From Clostridium sp. UBA5530 (GTDB lineage Bacteria; Bacillota; Clostridia; Clostridiales; Clostridiaceae), in contig DINW01000073.1 of assembly GCA_002423705.1 (NCBI GenBank), forward strand, positions 29,519 to 35,175: 5,657 bases of DNA, given 5' to 3'. The notes under the pieces were generated by a model. That model was not told the origin of the DNA. It did not search any database and worked only from the letters and a program-made list of their open reading frames with translations. Of the stretch, positions 1 to 5,657 are shown one piece after another. The position numbers were made by a program, and so were the translations under genes. Positions within the stretch are counted from its first letter, which is position 1. Each line of letters begins with the position of its first letter.

Positions 1-98
1 ACCGAAGCACACAATAGATGCTTTTATATTGTGTTGCTGGGCATACATAGAACATATGTATGACTGTCACAAAGAAATTTTGTGGAGGACTATCATCT
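1..98 (+). promoter_or_regulatory. Lysine riboswitch (L-box) aptamer, 5' part outside window
   Basis: The lysine-sensing leader RNA of the downstream transporter is recognised from its conserved blocks in the right order and spacing: CCGAAG at 2-7, GCTGGG at 36-41, CTGTCAC at 64-70 and GGAGGACTATC at 84-94. The same order and near-identical blocks occur in the Bacillus subtilis lysC and Thermotoga L-boxes (recalled, not aligned). Three helices can be drawn: P3 pairs 7-15 with 28-37 (one bulged T at 35), P4 pairs CATACAT 42-48 with ATGTATG 56-62, and P5 pairs CACAAA 68-73 with TTTGTG 79-84. Bases 84-98 would be the 3' strand of P1. The 5' strand of P1 and all of P2, including the loop that kisses the P3 loop (16-27), lie before base 1, as does the promoter. 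In this class lysine binding stabilises P1 and favours the downstream terminator, so expression falls when lysine is plentiful. Confidence 0.93.
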
Positions 99-146
99 GA
101 TAATCTTATAATATATTAAAGAAATTTTATTCCTTTGATTATTATT

Positions 147-179
147 AAGACCTTGGGTGAGACTCAAGGTCTTTTTTAT
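147..179 (+). terminator. Rho-independent terminator of the lysine riboswitch expression platform
   Basis: The arms AAGACCTTG (147-155) and CAAGGTCTT (165-173) pair perfectly over 9 bp. The stem can grow to 12 bp through a G-T wobble and two further pairs, closing on GAG, and a T-run follows from 172. It lies about 50 bases after the riboswitch aptamer and 50 bases before the transporter start, where an attenuating terminator belongs. A competing antiterminator is less clear. Bases 98-105 next to the P1 3' strand can pair with 137-144 just before the terminator (8 bp, one wobble), which is an inference only. Confidence 0.9.
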
Positions 180-228
180 TTTTACCTCTTAGAATTTTCA
201 CAAATACTTTACTAGGAGGAAGAAACAT

Positions 229-1965
229 ATGAACGGAAGAAGAAAAGTTTTTTTATCAATCTTTGTATTAACAATTTTATTTTCTACAACTATAGCATTT
301 GCTTCAGAGGGCAGTGGGGAGGTAGCAAATACCGTAAACTTTGGTATATGGAGTATATTACCCCCTCTGGTAGCAATAGCTCTTGCTTTTATAACTAAAA
401 ATGTAGTCATATCATTATTTATTGGGACTATGACAGGGTGCGTTATGCTGCAATTGAACGGATTTAATATAATAACAGCTATAATTCAGGGATTTCTAGA
501 TTTTGTGCAAAGAGCATTAAATTCCATAGCAGATCCATGGAATGCTGGAATAGTTCTTCAAGTTTTGGCTATTGGAGGAGTTATAAATTTAGTTGGCAAA
601 ATGGGAGGGGCAAAGGCTATAGCGGAAGCTTTGTCTAAAAAAGCTAAGACACCAAGAAGTGCTCAGGTTATAACTTGGCTATTAGGAATATTGGTGTTCT
701 TTGATGATTATGCTAATTCTTTGATAGTAGGACCAATAATGAGACCTGTATGCGATAAGATGAGAATATCAAGAGAAAAATTAGCTTTTATAATTGATGC
801 TACAGCAGCTCCAATTGCTGGACTTGCCATAATATCTACTTGGATTGGATTGGAAGTTGGATTGATAAAGGATGCTTTTGCTACAGGCATAGGACAAAAT
901 GTAGATGCTTTTGGCGTGTTTTTGCAAACCATACCCTATAGATTTTATAATATATTAATATTAGTTTTTGTATTGATATTAGCTGTTACCTTAAGAGAAT
1001 TTGGTCCTATGCTAAAATGTGAAAGAAGAGCAAGAAAGGGAAATGAGGTTTCTGACTGCAGAGATATGAATATGGATAGCAATTCTGAATTAGAGCCTAA
1101 AGAAGGAGTGAAGTTAAGTATATGGAATGCTATAATTCCTATAGGAACGCTAATAATATGTGCATTAGCTAGTTTTTATTATAGCGGATGGAATGTACTT
1201 ATGGCAGGAGAGGATATAGCATTACAAGAGGCTATGAAAGCTTCACCTTTAGCCTTCGCATCTATAAGAGAGGCTTTTTCTAATGCAGATGCATCTGTGG
1301 CATTGTTCCAATCTGCATTAATAGCTAGTATTGTAGCCATAATAATGGCATCGGTTAAAAAAATCTACAAAGTATCAGAAGCAATAGAAGTATGGATAGA
1401 TGGGATGAAGGGCCTTTTAATGACAGGGGTTATTCTTATATTGGCATGGTCTTTAAGTTCAATAATAAAAGATTTAGGAACTGCTACGTATTTAGTTGGT
1501 ATTTTATCTTCTTCAATACCTAAATTCTTATTGCCATCAATAATATTTATTTTAGGAGCGGTAATAAGTTTTGCTACAGGTACAGCCTATGGAACCATGG
1601 GAATACTTATGCCCCTTGCTATACCATTAGCTTATTCTATATCACCTGAAATGGGTTATGTAGTTATAAGCACTTCAGCGGTTCTTACAGGAGCTATATT
1701 TGGAGATCATTGTTCTCCAATTTCAGACACCACCATATTATCATCTATGGGAGGTGGTTGCAAACATATAGATCATGTAAGCACACAAATGTCATATGCC
1801 CTGTTTGTTGCAGTTATTACTATATTATTAGGATATATACCAGCAGGCTTAGGAATTCCTATCTATATAGTATTGCCTCTAGCAATTATAGGATTATCAG
1901 CCATTACTTACTTTATATCTAAACCAGTTCAGGATGCTGAAGAAAGTGTATCAAGTGAAAGTTAG
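229..1965 (+). CDS. lysW: NhaC-superfamily transporter, probable lysine transporter LysW
   Basis: This 578-residue integral membrane protein has roughly 12 or more hydrophobic segments. The start is supported by AGGAGGA at 214-220, 8 bases before ATG. Family hallmarks are FFDDYANSLIVG at 157-168, DATAAPIAGLA at 190-200, a glycine/threonine-rich SFATGTAYGTMG at 447-458 and GDHCSPISDTT at 492-502, the NhaC signature. The N-terminus resembles a signal sequence (basic MNGRRK, a hydrophobic stretch at 8-24, then AFAS at 23-26), and the protein is longer than typical NhaC proteins. A charged loop at about 255-295 and an acidic, serine-rich tail (569-578) are probably soluble. NhaC proteins are annotated as Na+/H+ antiporters, but a branch preceded by L-boxes, LysW, was proposed by comparative genomics to import lysine. 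The riboswitch immediately upstream therefore decides the call. Family membership is near certain; lysine as substrate is inferred from regulation. Confidence 0.88.
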   Translation: MNGRRKVFLSIFVLTILFSTTIAFASEGSGEVANTVNFGIWSILPPLVAIALAFITKNVVISLFIGTMTGCVMLQLNGFNIITAIIQGFLDFVQRALNSIADPWNAGIVLQVLAIGGVINLVGKMGGAKAIAEALSKKAKTPRSAQVITWLLGILVFFDDYANSLIVGPIMRPVCDKMRISREKLAFIIDATAAPIAGLAIISTWIGLEVGLIKDAFATGIGQNVDAFGVFLQTIPYRFYNILILVFVLILAVTLREFGPMLKCERRARKGNEVSDCRDMNMDSNSELEPKEGVKLSIWNAIIPIGTLIICALASFYYSGWNVLMAGEDIALQEAMKASPLAFASIREAFSNADASVALFQSALIASIVAIIMASVKKIYKVSEAIEVWIDGMKGLLMTGVILILAWSLSSIIKDLGTATYLVGILSSSIPKFLLPSIIFILGAVISFATGTAYGTMGILMPLAIPLAYSISPEMGYVVISTSAVLTGAIFGDHCSPISDTTILSSMGGGCKHIDHVSTQMSYALFVAVITILLGYIPAGLGIPIYIVLPLAIIGLSAITYFISKPVQDAEESVSSES

Positions 1966-1970
1966 CTTCA

Positions 1971-1998
1971 TTGACATATTTTAAATTACTGTGATAAC
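1971..1998 (+). promoter_or_regulatory. Weak promoter candidate before the MATE gene
   Basis: A perfect TTGACA (1971-1976) is followed after 16 bases by GATAAC (1993-1998), preceded by TG at 1990-1991 as in an extended -10. The -10 match is imperfect. A 6-bp dyad, TGATAA (1992-1997) with TTATCA (2012-2017), overlaps the -10 and could be an operator, or chance in AT-rich DNA. The lysW-MATE gap otherwise contains only the MATE ribosome-binding site and no hairpin with a T-run. Confidence 0.4.
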
Positions 1999-2047
1999 AT
2001 AATATCTGTTCTTATCAATAATTATTAGTAAAGAAAGGATAATGCAG

Positions 2048-3415
2048 ATGACAAAAGAAAATAAAATGGGAACAGTTCCTGTATTTAAACTTATTGTAAC
2101 TATGTCATTACCAGCTATGTTTTCAATGCTAGTTCAATCCCTTTATAATATTGTAGATAGCATGTTTGTTGCTAGAATAGGGGAGGAAGCTCTTACAGCG
2201 GTATCACTGGCATTCCCAATACAGGCATTAATAATTGCAGTAGCAGTAGGTACAGGAATAGGTATTAATTCCCTTGTATCTAGAAGGCTAGGAGAAAAGA
2301 GAAATGAGGAAGCTAGTAAGGCTGCAACTCATGGAATTATCTTAGGTATATTCAGTTGGATAATTTTTGCTATATTCGGTCTGGCTTTTTCTAGAACTTT
2401 TATAGAGGCATTTACTACTAATCCTAAGGTGATACAAATGGGATATAATTATCTATCTATAGTTACTATCTTTTCCTTTGGAGTGTTTATAGAGATAAAT
2501 CTAGAAAAAACATTGCAAGCTACTGGAAATATGATTTATCCTATGATATTTCAATTAATAGGAGCTATTACAAATATAATTTTGGATCCAATTTTTATCT
2601 TTGGATTATTTGGGTTCCCTAAGATGGGCATATCAGGAGCAGCGGTAGCAACGGTTATAGGGCAAATACTTTCAATGGTTTATGCAATCTTTATAGTATT
2701 TAGAAAAGATCATGCTATACACATAACCTTTAGAAATTTTAAGATATCAAAAACAACCATAAAAGACATATATGGAGTAGGATTTCCATCAATAGTAATG
2801 CAATCTATAGGGTCTGTACTCATAATGGGATTAAATTCTATACTTATTACATTTTCAGAGGCTGCAGTGGCAGTGTTAGGTGTATATTATAAATTACAAT
2901 CTTTTGTATTCATGCCCGTATTCGGATTAACCCATGGAGTGATGCCAATTATGGGGTATAATTTTGGTGCTAAGAATAAAAAGAGATTATTGTCAGCTTT
3001 AAAGCTAGGAAGCATTATAGCATTAACTATAATGGCATTGGGAACTATATTATTTATGGTTTTTCCAAAAGAACTACTTATGATTTTTAATGCATCAGAA
3101 GAAATGCTTGATATAGGAATTAAAGCTTTGAGGACCATAAGTGTATGCTTTATACCTGCTGCTCTTGGAATTATGTTTTCAACATTATTTCAGGCTGTTG
3201 GATCTGGTGTAAAGAGCCTTATAGTATCTGTTTTAAGACAACTTGTCATAATTTTACCAGGAGCTTATTTGTTATCTAAAATAGGATTAGACTATGTATG
3301 GTTTGCGTTCCCTTTAGCGGAGATAGTAGCTTTACTTGTTAGTGTTATAATGTTTAGAAAATTATATAAGGAAAAATTGAAAAATCTTTCAGAAGAAGTA
3401 TTCAGTGAAACTTAG
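2048..3415 (+). CDS. MATE-family multidrug/toxin efflux transporter
   Basis: This 455-residue polytopic membrane protein has about 12 hydrophobic helices in two similar halves, the normal length for the MATE family, which exports organic cations and drugs in exchange for Na+ or H+. Family features are the opening helix SLPAMFSMLVQSLYN (20-34) followed by a VDSMFVARIG stretch, LDPIFIFG (179-186) with MGISGAAVAT (193-202) at the end of the first half, and GYNFGAKN (303-310) in the second half. An ATG at 2042 is in frame, but it sits only 2 bases after AAAGGA (2034-2039). The ATG at 2048, spaced 8 bases, is the better start and removes two residues. The substrate cannot be read from the sequence. 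It follows lysW by about 80 bases with no visible terminator, so co-transcription under the lysine switch is possible; a weak promoter of its own is also present. Transcription probably ends at the hairpin at 3503-3550. Confidence 0.93.
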   Translation: MTKENKMGTVPVFKLIVTMSLPAMFSMLVQSLYNIVDSMFVARIGEEALTAVSLAFPIQALIIAVAVGTGIGINSLVSRRLGEKRNEEASKAATHGIILGIFSWIIFAIFGLAFSRTFIEAFTTNPKVIQMGYNYLSIVTIFSFGVFIEINLEKTLQATGNMIYPMIFQLIGAITNIILDPIFIFGLFGFPKMGISGAAVATVIGQILSMVYAIFIVFRKDHAIHITFRNFKISKTTIKDIYGVGFPSIVMQSIGSVLIMGLNSILITFSEAAVAVLGVYYKLQSFVFMPVFGLTHGVMPIMGYNFGAKNKKRLLSALKLGSIIALTIMALGTILFMVFPKELLMIFNASEEMLDIGIKALRTISVCFIPAALGIMFSTLFQAVGSGVKSLIVSVLRQLVIILPGAYLLSKIGLDYVWFAFPLAEIVALLVSVIMFRKLYKEKLKNLSEEVFSET

Positions 3416-3462
3416 TTTTAGGTAAAGTATTACGGCAGTTAGGAATAGATAAAAAAGAGAAA

Positions 3463-3483
3463 GTCAATATTGGATTTATTGAC
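3463..3483. promoter_or_regulatory. Inverted repeat over the -35 of the nik promoter, possible operator
   Basis: GTCAATA (3463-3469) and TATTGAC (3477-3483) form a perfect 7-bp dyad with a 7-base centre. Its right arm contains most of the TTGACA -35 box, so a dimeric repressor bound here would block the promoter. It does not match the GTATGA/TCATAC half-sites known for E. coli NikR. No regulator gene is in the window. Confidence 0.4.
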
Positions 3484-3508
3484 AAAATATGAAATTTTAT
3501 AGTATACT
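3479..3508 (+). promoter_or_regulatory. Sigma-A type promoter of the nikMN-nikQ operon
   Basis: A perfect TTGACA (3479-3484), an 18-base spacer and TATACT (3503-3508) match the housekeeping consensus at every base except one in the -10. Transcription would start near 3514-3516, giving a leader of about 130 bases before nikMN. The promoter lies between the end of the MATE gene and the leader terminator, and its -10 is also the first part of the MATE terminator stem. Confidence 0.75.
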
Positions 3509-3550
3509 CTAAATAGAAATCACGAAGGTTTCTTTTTAGAGTATATTTTT
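3503..3550 (+). terminator. Hairpin terminator of the MATE transcript, overlapping the nik promoter
   Basis: TATACTCTAAA (3503-3513) pairs perfectly with TTTAGAGTATA (3535-3545) over 11 bp. An inner stem, AGAAA 3515-3519 with TTTCT 3529-3533, continues it after a T-T mismatch, and TTTTT follows at 3546-3550. Read-through RNA from the MATE gene would contain the whole hairpin and terminate. RNA started at the overlapping promoter lacks the outer 5' arm and should escape. The stem is AT-rich and its T-run short, so termination may be partial. Confidence 0.65.
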
Positions 3551-3630
3551 ATCATATGGTAAAGAAAGATAGAAACTTAAAAATAAACCCACGAAGGGAT
3601 TCATAAGAAACCCTTCGTGGGTTTTTATTT
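3515..3630 (+). promoter_or_regulatory. Structured nikMN leader with competing antiterminator, possible novel attenuator
   Basis: CACGAAGG occurs twice, at 3521-3528 and within the 5' arm of the downstream terminator (3591-3597 and flanking base). Because of this, 3521-3534 can pair with 3605-3619 over 14 bp with only C3611 bulged: CACGAAGG with CCTTCGTG, and TTTCTT with AAGAAA. That pairing consumes the 3' arm and loop of the terminator and excludes it. Smaller folds could in turn hide the antiterminator strand: AGAAA 3515-3519 with 3529-3533, and TTTCTTT 3529-3535 with AAAGAAA 3561-3567. A further hairpin joins 3546-3553 to 3558-3565 with two wobbles and an ATAT loop. No cobalamin riboswitch blocks or other known aptamer were recognised. 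The pairing is seen directly; a regulatory role and any ligand (nickel or cobalt would fit) are inferred. Confidence 0.5.
3585..3630 (+). terminator. Strong Rho-independent terminator in the nikMN leader
   Basis: AAACCCACGAAGGG (3585-3598) and CCCTTCGTGGGTTT (3611-3624) pair perfectly over 14 bp around a 12-base loop, with TTTTTATTTT at 3621-3630. It ends only two bases before the GGGAGG ribosome-binding site of nikMN and lies about 70 bases downstream of the predicted transcription start. It therefore interrupts the nik transcript itself and probably acts as an attenuator rather than the end of the MATE unit. Confidence 0.9.
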
Positions 3631-3646
3631 TGGGAGGATGATGAAA

Positions 3647-4690
3647 ATGCATATGGCAGATGCTTTGATTTCACCAGCAGTTGGTGGAGTTATGTTAGTA
3701 GCAACGGCAGGAACTATGGCTTATTCTATAAAGAAAATAAAATATGAGGGTGATGACAAAAAGATACCATTGATGGGAGTAATGGGGGCCTTTGTGTTTG
3801 CTGCTCAAATGATTAATTTTTCAATTCCGGGAACAGGTTCTAGTGGCCATCTAGGTGGGGGATTACTTTTAGCCATATTACTAGGTCCTTATAGAGCATT
3901 CATTACTATGGCATCTATACTTTTAATCCAATGCTTATTTTTTGCAGATGGAGGGATTTTAGCATATGGGTGTAATGTGTTTAATATGGCTTTTTATGGA
4001 TGTTTTATAGCATATCCATTAATTTATAAAAACATAATAAAAGAAACTACCTCTAGAAAAAAAATATTTACTGCATCTATAGTGGCATCAATAATAGGGT
4101 TACAAATGGGGGCATTTAGTGTAGTTATCGAAACGTTATTATCGGGAAGGACAGAGCTACCTTTCGGAACTTTTGTAGTTTTAATGCAACCAATACACTT
4201 AGCCATTGGTGTAGTAGAGGGAATAATCACTGGAGCAATTATTGCTTTCATATGGAAGGAAAATCCGGCAATTTTGGATATGGCATCAAAAGAGAAATCT
4301 ATTGATAAAGGTGATATGAAAGGTATATTGATAAAACTTATGATTGCAGTAATTATAGTAGGTGGAGCACTTTCCTGGTTTGCTTCTAGTCATCCAGATG
4401 GGTTAGAGTGGTCTATGATCAAAACAGCAGGAACAGCAGAATTGGAAACTAAAGAAAAGATTCATGAAGATTTTGGAAATATTCAAAAGAAAACAGCCAT
4501 ATTGCCTGATTATAATTTTAAATCTAGTGAGGATACAGAAGAAAACAACCAAGAAGATGCTTGGCCAGCGGTTAATATAGGTACCAGCATTTCAGGGCTT
4601 ATAGGTGGTGCAATGACTCTTATTTTAGCTATGATTATAGGAATTATAATAAAAAAAACCAAGAAAAGCAATAAGAATATTGAAGGTTAA
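3647..4690 (+). CDS. nikMN: Fused ECF nickel/cobalt transporter substrate-specific protein NikMN (CbiM + PDGLE)
   Basis: This is the metal-capturing S component of an energy-coupling-factor importer for Ni2+ or Co2+. The ATG at 3647 is chosen because it lies 9 bases after GGGAGG (3632-3637) and gives the family N-terminus MHMADALISPAVGG. In the NikM structure the free amino end, His2 and a histidine near position 67 bind nickel. Here they are Met1, His2 and His68 in SSGHLGGG. The CbiM domain covers about residues 1-207, with DGGILAYGCNVFNMAFYGC at 101-119 and QPIHLAIGVVEG at 181-192. A second part has a membrane helix at about 230-246, PDGLEWS (250-256), an acidic external stretch at about 265-310 and a final helix at about 315-336 before a lysine-rich tail, which is the NikN-like PDGLE region. 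Earlier in-frame starts (GTG 3617, ATG 3638 and 3641) would bury the metal site. Nickel is favoured by the PDGLE fusion, but cobalt cannot be excluded. Confidence 0.92.
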   Translation: MHMADALISPAVGGVMLVATAGTMAYSIKKIKYEGDDKKIPLMGVMGAFVFAAQMINFSIPGTGSSGHLGGGLLLAILLGPYRAFITMASILLIQCLFFADGGILAYGCNVFNMAFYGCFIAYPLIYKNIIKETTSRKKIFTASIVASIIGLQMGAFSVVIETLLSGRTELPFGTFVVLMQPIHLAIGVVEGIITGAIIAFIWKENPAILDMASKEKSIDKGDMKGILIKLMIAVIIVGGALSWFASSHPDGLEWSMIKTAGTAELETKEKIHEDFGNIQKKTAILPDYNFKSSEDTEENNQEDAWPAVNIGTSISGLIGGAMTLILAMIIGIIIKKTKKSNKNIEG

Positions 4691-4710
4691 GTTTTATCTA
4701 GTATATATTT

Positions 4711-4749
4711 GATGTAACACTCCAACCTTTTGGGATGGAGTGTTATATC
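4711..4749 (+). other. Intercistronic hairpin A between nikMN and nikQ
   Basis: Bases 4711-4724 pair with 4736-4749 over 14 bp with one G-T wobble; the core is TAACACTCCA with TGGAGTGTTA. There is no T-run after it, so it is not a standard terminator. TTATCTAG (4694-4701) and CTAGATAA (4758-4765) form a perfect 8-bp stem that would enclose it. It may slow 3' decay of the nikMN message or cause partial termination; its role is unknown. Confidence 0.65.
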
Positions 4750-4763
4750 CATAAGACCTAGAT

Positions 4764-4819
4764 AAGTTGAATTAAGCTTCAGAAGGCTTTAAAACTCCAA
4801 CTGAAGCTTAGTTCAACTT
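4764..4819 (+). other. Intercistronic 19-bp hairpin B upstream of nikQ
   Basis: AAGTTGAATTAAGCTTCAG (4764-4782) pairs with 4801-4819 over 19 bp with a single wobble, around an 18-base loop. It ends about 28 bases before the nikQ ribosome-binding site and has no T-run. Its loop repeats ACTCCAAC from hairpin A (4719-4726 and 4794-4801). As a result ACTCCA at 4794-4799 could pair with TGGAGT at 4736-4741 in hairpin A's 3' arm. It is not recognised as a known RNA family or a mobile-element end. Confidence 0.7.
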
Positions 4820-4856
4820 GATATAAAATAGTTATAGGGTGAAGGTTGAGGATAAA

Positions 4857-5657
4857 ATGGAGTCTAAATTTAAATCAATTCATGGAATGAATAAACTAGA
4901 TGAAGTAGGTGGAGGAGATACAATAATTCATAAAATAAACCCCTTAGTTAAGCTGATAGTTACTATTACATATTTAGTTGTAATTCTATCCTTTCATAAG
5001 TATAGTGTATCTCAATTAATTCCGTATGTTTTTTATCCAGTTATAATCATAGTTTTAGGAGAAATTCCACTTTTGATGATATGGAAAAGAATTTTATATG
5101 TGATGCCTTTTATAATAATCCTTGGTATTTCCAATCCCATTTTTGATAAGACAAGTTGGTTTATGATAAATGGAATTATGGTATCTAAAGGCTGGCTTTC
5201 ATTTTTTTCTTTAGTAATAAAATGTATTTTAACTGTAACAGCTGGTATAATTTTTATAGGTACTACTAAAGTAGAGGATATAGCTTTAGCTTTAAGAAAA
5301 ATTTATATACCCAAAATTATGGTGACACAAATCATACTTACCTATAGATACATAAGTGTCCTGGGGGAAGAGGTAGATAGGATAAAAAAAGCTTACTCAT
5401 TAAGGTCACCTTTAAAACCAAGAATTTCAATTAAAGATCTAGGTTCTATTTTAGGACAGATGCTTTTAAGATCCTTTGACAGAGCTAACAGAATATATGA
5501 CGCAATGTTGCTTAGAGGATTCCACGGTGAATATGATTTTGGAACAAACAAGAGATTGGACTTGAAATCTTTTTTATATTTTTTTGGATGGATAGCATTG
5601 TTTTTTATATTGAGATTTTTAAATTTGTCTCAAGTTATAGGAAATATATTTGTTTAT
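4857..5657 (+). CDS. nikQ: ECF transporter transmembrane coupling protein NikQ/CbiQ, 3' end cut by window
   Basis: The reading frame opens at ATG 4857 after GAGG (4848-4851) and runs without a stop to the last base: 267 residues seen, close to the usual full length, so little is probably missing. It is the T component that couples the NikMN substrate protein to the cytoplasmic ATPase(s). Hydrophobic segments lie at about 32-46, 54-70, 81-95, 115-136 and 238-258. Between the last two is the cytoplasmic coupling region of the CbiQ/EcfT family: TYRYISVLGEEVDRIKKAY (162-180) followed by SLRSP (181-185), then RSFDRANRIYDAMLLRGFHG (205-224), which carries the conserved arginine-glycine motif that docks on the ATPase. 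SLRS occupies the place of the other family A-R-G-type motif. Its position after nikMN points to nickel or cobalt uptake; the ATPase gene (nikO/cbiO) is expected next, outside the window. Confidence 0.93.
   Translation, partial: MESKFKSIHGMNKLDEVGGGDTIIHKINPLVKLIVTITYLVVILSFHKYSVSQLIPYVFYPVIIIVLGEIPLLMIWKRILYVMPFIIILGISNPIFDKTSWFMINGIMVSKGWLSFFSLVIKCILTVTAGIIFIGTTKVEDIALALRKIYIPKIMVTQIILTYRYISVLGEEVDRIKKAYSLRSPLKPRISIKDLGSILGQMLLRSFDRANRIYDAMLLRGFHGEYDFGTNKRLDLKSFLYFFGWIALFFILRFLNLSQVIGNIFVY

Noticed and set aside
3556..3606. 16-codon leader-peptide ORF (MVKKDRNLKINPRRDS) inside the nikMN leader, ending in the terminator loop
   Set aside because: No ribosome-binding site at a workable distance, and no run of a residue tied to metal or amino-acid sensing. 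It probably arises by chance, although its stop in the terminator loop is curious.
3510..3646. Cobalamin riboswitch before a CbiM-type gene
   Set aside because: The leader is too short and lacks the conserved B12-box and core blocks of that class.
198..4251. Open frames on the minus strand (198-410, 708-932, 2887-3138, 4024-4251) and the + frame at 1710-1922
   Set aside because: Four of the five lie wholly inside clear genes, and 198-410 overlaps the lysW start. All lack recognisable domains, and their composition is what shadow frames of membrane-protein genes give.
4711..4819. Hairpins A and B as ordinary terminators ending the nikMN transcript
   Set aside because: Neither is followed by a T-run on either strand, and nikQ downstream has no convincing promoter of its own.
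1..5657. Mobile elements, CRISPR arrays, tRNA or rRNA genes
   Set aside because: No transposase-like frame, regularly spaced repeat array or RNA-gene signature was found on either strand.

Overview
The window looks like chromosomal DNA of a low-GC, anaerobic-type Firmicute, most likely a Clostridia member. It is AT-rich by eye, the ribosome-binding sites are strong AGGAGG or GGGAGG types, the terminators are hairpins followed by T-runs, and the gene content is a lysine-riboswitch transporter, a MATE exporter and an ECF-type nickel/cobalt importer. The species cannot be named from the sequence. All genes lie on the + strand.

Bases 1-228 hold the 3' half of a lysine (L-box) riboswitch, cut by the window edge, followed by a Rho-independent terminator. 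They sit in front of an NhaC-superfamily transporter (229-1965). The riboswitch argues that this protein is a LysW-type lysine transporter rather than a housekeeping Na+/H+ antiporter. A MATE-family efflux protein follows (2048-3415). No terminator is visible between the two genes, so it may be co-transcribed, although a weak promoter candidate is also present.

Bases 3416-3646 form a dense control region. A TTGACA/TATACT promoter overlaps a hairpin terminator that would end transcripts arriving from the MATE gene. The leader made from that promoter then meets a second, perfect 14-bp terminator just before the next gene. A CACGAAGG repeat near the leader's 5' end can form a 14-bp, single-bulge pairing with the 3' arm of that terminator. 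This gives a credible terminator/antiterminator switch of unidentified ligand, and it is the best candidate here for something undescribed.

The controlled genes encode an ECF transporter for nickel or cobalt: a fused substrate-specific NikMN protein (CbiM domain plus C-terminal PDGLE region, 3647-4690) and the transmembrane coupling protein NikQ/CbiQ (4857 to the window end, still open). The ATPase gene (nikO/cbiO) would be expected just downstream. The 166-base gap between nikMN and nikQ is unusually long for such an operon and is mostly folded: two long hairpins, an enclosing 8-bp stem and a possible loop pairing. No mobile elements, CRISPR arrays, tRNA or rRNA genes were seen.
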